A DNA stretch of 64,000 bases from positions 4,358,001-4,422,000 of the forward strand of contig NC_084888.1 of the NCBI RefSeq assembly GCF_958979055.1. The letters are read 5' to 3'. Below the pieces are notes generated by a model. The model was not told the DNA's origin and searched no databases. It saw only the letters and a list, made by a program, of their open reading frames with translations. Shown here piece after piece: positions 57,696 through 64,000 of the stretch. Position 1 is the stretch's first letter, and each line of letters starts with the position of its first letter. This DNA comes from Alnus glutinosa (taxonomy: Eukaryota > Streptophyta > Magnoliopsida > Fagales > Betulaceae). The position numbers were made by a program, and so were the translations under genes.

Positions 57696-57922
57696 CAAGG
57701 GTTTTGGCCCTTTGGGGTGGCCAAACCACCCCCGTGGGACCGGCCCCTTGAATTTTTTTTTTATGTTGCCATGAGATGGCCGAACTCTTGAAAACTTGAC
57801 TGAGGTACTAATTTAGTCTTTTTCCAAAACTAAAGTATTATCTGTGATGCGAATTGAAACTTTAGAAACTAAAAAATAAAATTTTCAAAACTTAAAACTT
57901 AAGGAACAGAAGTATTTAACCC
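57244..57922. mobile_element. Mutator-like MITE with about 120-bp inverted ends
   Basis: The left arm (57244 to about 57365) and the inverted right arm (about 57800-57922) share GGGTTAAATAC at the tip, then TTTATTTTTTAGT, TTTCAATTCGCATCACA and AATTAGTAC. Flanking copies TTAAACAA (57236-57243) and TTAAACAG (57923-57930) form an 8-bp duplication with one mismatch, in the range seen for Mutator-like elements. The core has GGCCGAACCAC/GTGGTTCGGCC palindromes and an (AT)n run at 57645-57690. It encodes no transposase. Confidence 0.75.
57645..57690. repeat. (AT)n microsatellite inside the Mutator-like MITE
   Basis: About 46 bases of uninterrupted AT dinucleotide. Confidence 0.95.
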
Positions 57923-57930
57923 TTAAACAG

Positions 57931-59097
57931 AGATGTCCATGAATTCTTTGACTTTCTCCATAATTTAACGGAATATCTTCAACTCATCCAATTGGACCTA
58001 CTTCATCACGTGCTCTTACTTGAATGAAATTGTGTTTAATTTTAAACGTGTAATCAGCCCAATAATATGTGGGCACTTGGAATCCAAATTTGGTGTCACC
58101 GTCAATCATGGCAGCTTACGTGTTCCAGAATCCAGAGCTTCGCGCGTTTGTATGGCCCAAGACCCGGACAATCCATACCATAGCCTACTCTTTTCTAAAC
58201 TAACTTGTCCGGCCGGCCAGTTCACTCAAAACAAGGTGGTGCTTTGAACATGGAGGTCATGTGCTTATATCACAACCTCATAACATGTGACCAAATTCTG
58301 TAACAATTTCAACTTTGGTTGCATATTCTTCTTGGCTTCATCATTTTCCTCCGCTGTATTTTGTGATTTAGAAAATGCTAGCCTGGAATATTACAATTTC
58401 GTTACAAATTAACGTGCTAATTCATAATAGGTAAAAGAATTAAGATTGTATAATTGATAAGTTAGTCACTAACTAATTAATTTGATAATTTCATCAAATA
58501 TAAACAATTGCATCAGGTTTATAGTAAAAATTGTTGTATCCCGCGAATAACACTCAATGATTAATGCACTCATCCATTTCTTAAAAGTCTTCCAAAATTT
58601 CAGCTTTAAGTCATCTAGTTGAAGTCTTCAAAAGTGATTTACATGTGGCAAGTCGTTAAAATTTGAACGGAAAATTTAATAGAAGTACCAAATGAGTTTT
58701 TACCCCTAACTCAAATATCACCTATGATACAAATAAAAACTCAGATACTAAATTTAAAAACGCTTAAAACTCAAGTACCGATAAAATATTTAACCCTGCT
58801 TAAAAGTCTGGTACCAATAAAAGATTTAACCCTACATATATATTAAACCAAAACCAGCAAGTAGACAAGCGCCATTACTCACTTGAGTCTCAGTGTCGAG
58901 CGATCCACCATCTCCTATTAATTACCCTCGTAAACAAGGCTTCGTAAACAATAAAGAAAAGGAAAACATAACGTATAACGTGCTGCACCAAGATATACGT
59001 TCCAAAGAAGGAAAAAAATAATAATCATCAAACAGTCATAGTCCTCCTCCTCCATCTAAATCTCCGAAGTTGCTTGCTGATCAGAATATTAGCAACA
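57931..59097. other. Upstream region of the LEA_2 gene
   Basis: No gene. At about 58670-58835 is a decayed stretch with ATATTTAACCCT and AGATTTAACCCT words and CTCAAGTACC, resembling one arm of the Mutator-like element at 57244-57922. A TATATAT word at about 58836-58843 may serve the downstream gene, but it is some 250 bases from the ATG. Confidence 0.4.
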
Positions 59098-59965
59098 ATG
59101 TCAGTTCTAGCCAAGACAGACTCAGAGGTAAGCAGCCTGAGCCAGTCCTCGCCGGGACGGTCCCCCCGCAGGCCGGTCTACTACGTGCAGAGTCCTTCAA
59201 GGGACTCCCACGATGGCGAGAAGACGACCAACTCGTTCCACTCCACTCCAGTGCTCAGCCCCATGGGCTCCCCTCCACACTCCCACTCCAACTCTTCTCT
59301 CGGCCCCCACTCCCGGGAGTCCTCCTCCACTCGCTTCTCCGCCTCCTTCAAGCCCGGCTCCCGCAAGAACAACGGCTCCCAGAGGAAGGGTTGGAAGCCC
59401 CGGAAGGATCAGTTTGATGCCATTGAAGAAGAAGGCCTTCTCAACGACGAGGATGGGAGACATGGCCTGACCACTCGTCGCTGCTATTTACTTGCTTTCC
59501 TTGTTGGCTTCTTTGTGCTTTTCTCTTCCTTTTCTTTGATTCTCTGGGGTGCAAGTCGTCCCCAGAAACCCATCATCACTATGAAGGTACGTACATACAT
59601 ATTTTATTTCCATTCTATTTTCCTATCTTAAGTGAGAATGAACAAAATAAATTAGTAGATTATAACTATATATAATTTTGTGATCTGGGTTTTTTTTTTT
59701 TCTTTTGTTTTCCTAGACTTGTGATGTAATTGTTGAATATTGTATGTGATTTCAGAGCATGTTATTTGATCAGTTTGTAATTCAAGCGGGTGAGGATTTC
59801 TCAGGAGTTGCAACTAACATGGTGTCCATGAATTCCACAGTGACGCTCACATTTCGTAACACTGCAACATTTTTCGGGGTCCATGTGACATCAATTCCTT
59901 TAGATCTCTACTATTCTCAACTCATTGTAGCCTCTGGAACCGTACGCCACCTGAGAGATGTCCCT

Positions 59966-60008
<43 letters not shown>

Positions 60009-60338
60009 GTAACATTCAATTTGATTCTGGTTTATATGGGCCTTAATTTGCAGATAAGTAAGTTTTATCAATCACGAAAGAGCCAGAGATCAATAACAGT
60101 CATGCTGAAGGGAAGCAGTATCCCATTGTATGGAGGGGGAGCTAGCTTGGGCAGTTTGAATGGCGCACCAATTGAGCAAGTGCCACTGACACTTAACTTC
60201 ATGGTTCGGTCGAAAGCCTATGTTTTGGGTAAACTGGTGAAGCCCAGGTTCTACAGGAGGGTTGAGTGTTCGGTGGTTATGGATCCCAAACAGATGAATA
60301 TGGCCATTTCTCTCAAGAACAAGTGCACTTACAAGTGA
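59098..60338 (+). CDS. LEA_2 / NHL-like membrane protein (At5g42860-like)
   Basis: Three exons join in phase: 59098-59586, 59756-59941, 60054-60338, giving 319 residues (At5g42860 has about 320). The cytosolic N terminus is Ser/Pro-rich with family signatures SPRRPVYYVQSPSRDSHDGE, STPVLSPMGSPPHSHSN and SRESSSTRFS. IEEEGLLNDED precedes one membrane segment at about 131-152 (LLAFLVGFFVLFSSFSLIL). An LEA_2-type domain follows outside (MNSTVTLTFRNTATFFGVHVTS to LVKPRFYRRVEC). Members are type II membrane proteins of unknown biochemical role; relatives have been linked to cell wall or plasma membrane assemblies, but that is not shown here. The start is the first ATG in the frame. Intron 2 holds a (CT)n run close to the donor. 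Confidence 0.92.
59970..60006 (+). repeat. (CT)n microsatellite, LEA_2 gene intron 2
   Basis: About 37 bases of CT starting 28 bases after the donor site at 59942. It forms a long pyrimidine tract well upstream of the real acceptor at 60053. Confidence 0.85.
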
Positions 60339-60379
60339 TGAACATAATAGTTGTTGATTATGGATTAAGAATATAATGG

Positions 60380-60412
<33 letters not shown>

Positions 60413-60519
60413 AATTCATTTCTTTGAATAATATATGGATTAATAAATCATTTTGGAAGTGATTTGTGGCAATTAATATATGCAGTTTTTTTAGGCTTAC
60501 AAGCAGGAGTTGACTGCAG

Positions 60520-60540
60520 GGATCCGGATGGACCGGATCC
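60520..60540. repeat. Short perfect hairpin
   Basis: GGATCCGG, a five-base loop, then CCGGATCC: an 8-bp perfect stem rich in G and C in AT-rich surroundings. It lies about 180 bases beyond the LEA_2 stop codon. A terminator role is not implied. Confidence 0.7.
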
Positions 60541-60817
60541 TATTGCTGATCACCCACTGAACTTGAGAATCCAGGAAGTAGCCGATTGAATACAAAATCA
60601 CGGGTTGGTCGGTGCCTGGTATAAATTCTTACTTTCTTTTTTTTAAAAAAATTATTTTAAATGTTACTTTGCGCACTTACCTCACACGGACTAATATGAT
60701 GCATGTGTTGTATTTTAAGTAACATCTTATGCCATTCATTTAAAAAATAAAAATTAAAAATTATTCAAGAAATACGTCACTTTAAATAAGTACAAAAAAT
60801 AACATTACTTCTTTGAC

Positions 60818-60820
<3 letters not shown>

Positions 60821-60878
<58 letters not shown>
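60821..60878. repeat. (TA)n microsatellite
   Basis: About 58 bases of uninterrupted TA dinucleotide. Confidence 0.95.
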
Positions 60879-60879
<1 letters not shown>

Positions 60880-63061
60880 ATGTCTCGCTCCTAATATTTA
60901 GTCAGTATTTATCATAAGTTTTTCCGTTAATTACCTTTTTTTTTTTTGGCTCAAAACAAACTTTTTCCTCTCTTTTCCTTCCTCCCTTTTGTAATGGATA
61001 CACAATCTGCCGTAAGAATGGTGCAATGGGTGCATCAATGATCAAACGAGCTTGAGTCTCAAAGACACGACCTTCTGTTTATAGCTTTCCTTCTTTCTTT
61101 ATTTCTTTATTTTCTTTATTTTTTCTTTTATTTTTGCCTTATAGGAACCGGACAGTTTCTATAACTTAAAAATCATTAAAAAAAAAAAAAAAAAACTGGC
61201 CGGATGATGCATATTTGATTTTCTTTTGTTTAGCATGTTTTGTCTTTATTAATTGTTTGCATTGTGATTTTAAAATGTAACTTCCCAACCACGTCACTTG
61301 CGCTTTGGGTAGCCACTAGCCAACTACTTCATTAGAAATATTTCCTGTCCCATAAATACCACCAAATAAAGATGGGCCTGGTTGGGCCTGGTTGGTATGG
61401 CCGGGCGGACCCAATTAATATTTGCACCGACTACCGAGCAATGGAGCAGTTCCTTTTCAGTCTTTTGACAACTCCCTAGCCCGTTTTATTTTCGTTTTAT
61501 TCAAATATATTAATCGAAATAGTTAAAAGTTGCTCTTGAAAAAATAACTAGTTATTATTTTTTAATTTTTTAAAAGGAAAATTTGAGACATCTAGGTTAT
61601 TTTAAAATTTTGAGTAATGCTAGGCTTCATTTGTTTTGCCAGTTTTTGTGTAAAATATTTTCTGTAAGAAAATATATTCAGCTGAAAACATTTTCTAAAA
61701 AAAAAGTGGATATTTTTCGTTGTTTGTTTGCAATCTTGAAAATGATTCGGAAAATGTTTTTTGGTGTTTGGCTTGTATGGAAAATCGCCAAATATTTTTT
61801 ATATTTTCATATAATCTAAAGTGTTGTGAGGAATACAGAGAAACAACGAAAAAAGAGTTGTGGGGTCGAATGTACATGCGGATGCAGTTATTTACAATAT
61901 ATATCCACAGTCAAAACTATACATCTTTTTGAAAAACAAATGATTGTGTCAAGAGCTATCATCAGGTTCAATCCATTGCAAATACAACTTTTATTTCGCT
62001 ATAGTTCGAACTCTTTGTTCTAAGACTGCAGAATCACGACATTATTGTTAGCCATAAAATGTCTTTGTTGAAGCCCATATTCAATTTGGGTATCTTTCTT
62101 GGTGAAGTGTGATAATTCTGCTTCCTCTGTATTTTCTTTTTGCTTCAATCGTACAGCTCTATTATGCCTAACAATTAAAATACAATGGTTCGCGTCGTTT
62201 TTTAAATGATGTGAATAGTGGCATAAACGACGTCAAAAAAATCAACGTCGTTTGTTAAGGGGTTAATGTTAAGGGTATACAATTGGTTGCGGTTGCAGTT
62301 ATTTTGCCATAATTAACTGCAATAGCAATTGGGGTATTCAGATGTTCTCATTTCAATAACCGTAATCGCAACCAGTTTATCGGTTGTGTGTGTGTGTGTG
62401 TTTTTTTATTTTCTTTTCTTTTTGCCTTAAAAGGAACCGGACAATTTCTATAACTTAAAATAAAAAAAAAAATAAAGGGAAGAAAGATGAGAAAGATAAT
62501 GAGTTTTATCATTTTTCAAGAGGTAAATGCATTGTGTCAAGAGATCGAACCTCCAAATGAATTCCTCAAGTGGATTAATCTCTAAATATTGCTTTTAACA
62601 ATTGTGTATTTTTCATGATAGATTGTCATACGGCATATACATCTTTTTATAGCGAAACGCTATAATTTATTTTATGAATGAAATTATTACTTTGTTATTA
62701 AAATATCACCTAATATTGAAATGATTACAATTAATATCAAGCCATTATTACAAAATATTCCTAATAATATATAGATTGCAATTATTATATAATTAAGAAA
62801 AATGCTTAATTGGTTTACATACTATAATATTTTTACCATAGCTAATTAATTAAGTTGAAAAGTTAAATTTTTTGTCAAATCATTTTACCAGTTATAAACT
62901 ACCACGTCAATTTTTTGTACTTGTCACGTTAGGAAATAAGGTAATGATGTTGAAAATATTATGAGAATCTTATATCACTCCCTAAAGCTTTTTAATTTGG
63001 ACGCAATTTGTTCATATCTTACTCTTGAAGCACTTGCCTTACCTTATGAGTTATATGTGCT

Positions 63062-63232
63062 GAGAAATGATCCCTACACTCATTTCTCATAACAGTCCTA
63101 CAACAAGCTGATGTGGTTGGTAATATTTTATTATTTTTTATAAAAAGAAAACAAAAAAAATAATAAAATATTACCAGCCACGTCATCTTGTTGTGGGACT
63201 GTTGTGAGAAATGAGTATAGGGATCATTTTTC
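63062..63232. mobile_element. Snap-back MITE with perfect 9-bp target duplication
   Basis: The 171-bp element is nearly all inverted repeat. The left arm begins GAGAAATGATCCCTACAC and the inverted right arm GAAAAATGATCCCTATAC; both continue TCATTTCTCA, AACAGTCC and ACAACAAG for about 75 bases. ATATGTGCT flanks both sides exactly (63053-63061 and 63233-63241). A 9-bp duplication fits Mutator-like elements. It has no coding capacity, and its transcript would fold into a long hairpin. Confidence 0.82.
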
Positions 63233-63474
63233 ATATGTGCTAGTTACGGGTAGAGGGTTATTATCCTCTTCAAATAAATTAATTACTTCTTATAGTTGAA
63301 TATAATATATATATTCAAAAACTAATTTTTATTATAAAGTTATTTACAAACATATTTGGCAATTCATTACTAGTGAAATAATTAAGAAAAATTGTTACAA
63401 ATTTGTAATACATTTAAAAAGGTATTAATTACAAACTGTCACGTCAAACTTATAAATAACGATATAGCTAACAG

Positions 63475-63477
<3 letters not shown>

Positions 63478-63518
<41 letters not shown>
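63478..63518. repeat. (AT)n microsatellite
   Basis: About 41 bases of AT dinucleotide. Confidence 0.95.
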
Positions 63519-63520
<2 letters not shown>

Positions 63521-63591
63521 ACTAAATGCTTTTAAGATGAAAGGTTTTTTATTGGAATTAATTTTGCTTTTCGGCCTAGACAAAGCACGAG

Positions 63592-63742
63592 TAATGTTTT
63601 CTGTATAACAAATGTACACATTTTGTACAACAAGGTTGATTTTTCAAGTATTTTGTTTTTTTGAAAAAAAAAATAAAAATTATTTCCACATCAAATTTAT
63701 TATACAAAGTGTGTACATTTGTTATACAATAAATATTATTCT
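63592..63742. repeat. Second snap-back repeat
   Basis: The left arm has TGTATAACAAATGTACACA and TTTGTACAACAAGGTTGAT. The inverted right arm has the same first word, then CTTTGTATAATAAATTTGAT. The arms enclose T- and A-rich DNA. It looks like a MITE, but no target duplication was resolved. Confidence 0.6.
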
Positions 63743-64000
63743 GAAAAGCAAATTGGAAGGTCTTATTATTATTATTTTTTATTATTATTATTATTTTATA
63801 GGTCAAAACACTTAACTGTCAATAAATGCAAACTGTATATATAGTTTTTTAACTAAGTTTGTGCAGCAAAATACTGGGCCGAAGTGTAAAGTTACTGGGC
63901 CGAAGTGTGAAGGCCCATATTCTACACTGTCGGTCACTGGTAAAAAAAAGAAATATCAGATCCAACACCTTCGGATTTAGGGTCCCAAATCCATCCAACA
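63743..64000. other. Window end, no recognised gene
   Basis: An ATT/TTA trinucleotide run lies at about 63764-63800. ACTGGGCCGAAGTGT is repeated at about 63872-63886 and 63894-63908, followed by AGGCCCAT, giving GGGCC/GGCCC words that could belong to the promoter of a gene beyond the window. Confidence 0.35.

Larger units (their letters stand above)
60339..63061. other. Intergenic region downstream of the LEA_2 gene
   Basis: No gene recognised. It includes a T-tract at about 60379-60405 in or near the 3' untranslated region, a small palindrome at 60520-60540, an (AT)n run at 60821-60878, and AT-rich sequence with GGAAAATG and CATTTTC words near 61600-61770 that may be a decayed MITE. 62190-62400 has AACGACGTC and GGTTGCGGTTGC-type repeats. 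Confidence 0.45.

Noticed and set aside
59070-59417. Alternative frame over LEA_2 exon 1
   Set aside because: It starts at TTG and lacks conserved motifs; the frame from 59098 carries the family signatures.

Overview
The window is nuclear DNA of a flowering plant, most likely a woody eudicot. That is inferred from spliced genes with GT-AG introns, plant-only gene families, AT-rich intergenic DNA and many small transposons. The species cannot be named from the sequence alone. There is no bacterial-style operon, CRISPR array, rRNA cluster or recognisable tRNA gene.

Seven protein-coding genes can be built exon by exon with reading phase kept at every junction. In order: a SPATULA-type bHLH transcription factor (2243-6093, +); nicotinate phosphoribosyltransferase (9797-18377, +); the catalytic subunit of DNA polymerase alpha in 31 exons (32310-19756, -), tail to tail with the previous gene; a receptor-like kinase close to Arabidopsis At4g34500 (38242-40746, +); a GPI-anchored PI-PLC-X-like protein close to At5g67130 (45325-41448, -), tail to tail with the kinase; an intronless subtilase (48904-51189, +); and a membrane-anchored LEA_2 protein close to At5g42860 (59098-60338, +). 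They act in unrelated pathways (carpel development, NAD salvage, DNA replication, signalling, cell wall or apoplast). The polymerase promoter carries E2F-like and site II (GGCCCA) motifs, as expected for an S-phase gene.

The accessory part is 51.3-58 kb. Directly after the subtilase lies the decayed 3' end of a second subtilase. It is split by a solo LTR (perfect CTTAT target duplication) and by a second LTR-like insert flanked by a 31-bp direct repeat. It is followed by a complete young LTR element (52624-56116, AAGCC target duplication) that encodes only GAG. This matches the TR-GAG class of non-autonomous retrotransposons, and the internal region carries 14 tandem units each able to form a hairpin.

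MITEs are scattered elsewhere. There are Harbinger-like elements with 3-bp target duplications (3717-4008, 33642-34212, 34858-35212, 43375-43890), a Mutator-like element with about 120-bp terminal inverted repeats (57244-57922), and a snap-back element with a perfect 9-bp duplication (63062-63232). A degenerate RNase H domain (35897-36421, -) is a retroelement relic. Unusually long G or C homopolymers abut T or A tracts at several sites.
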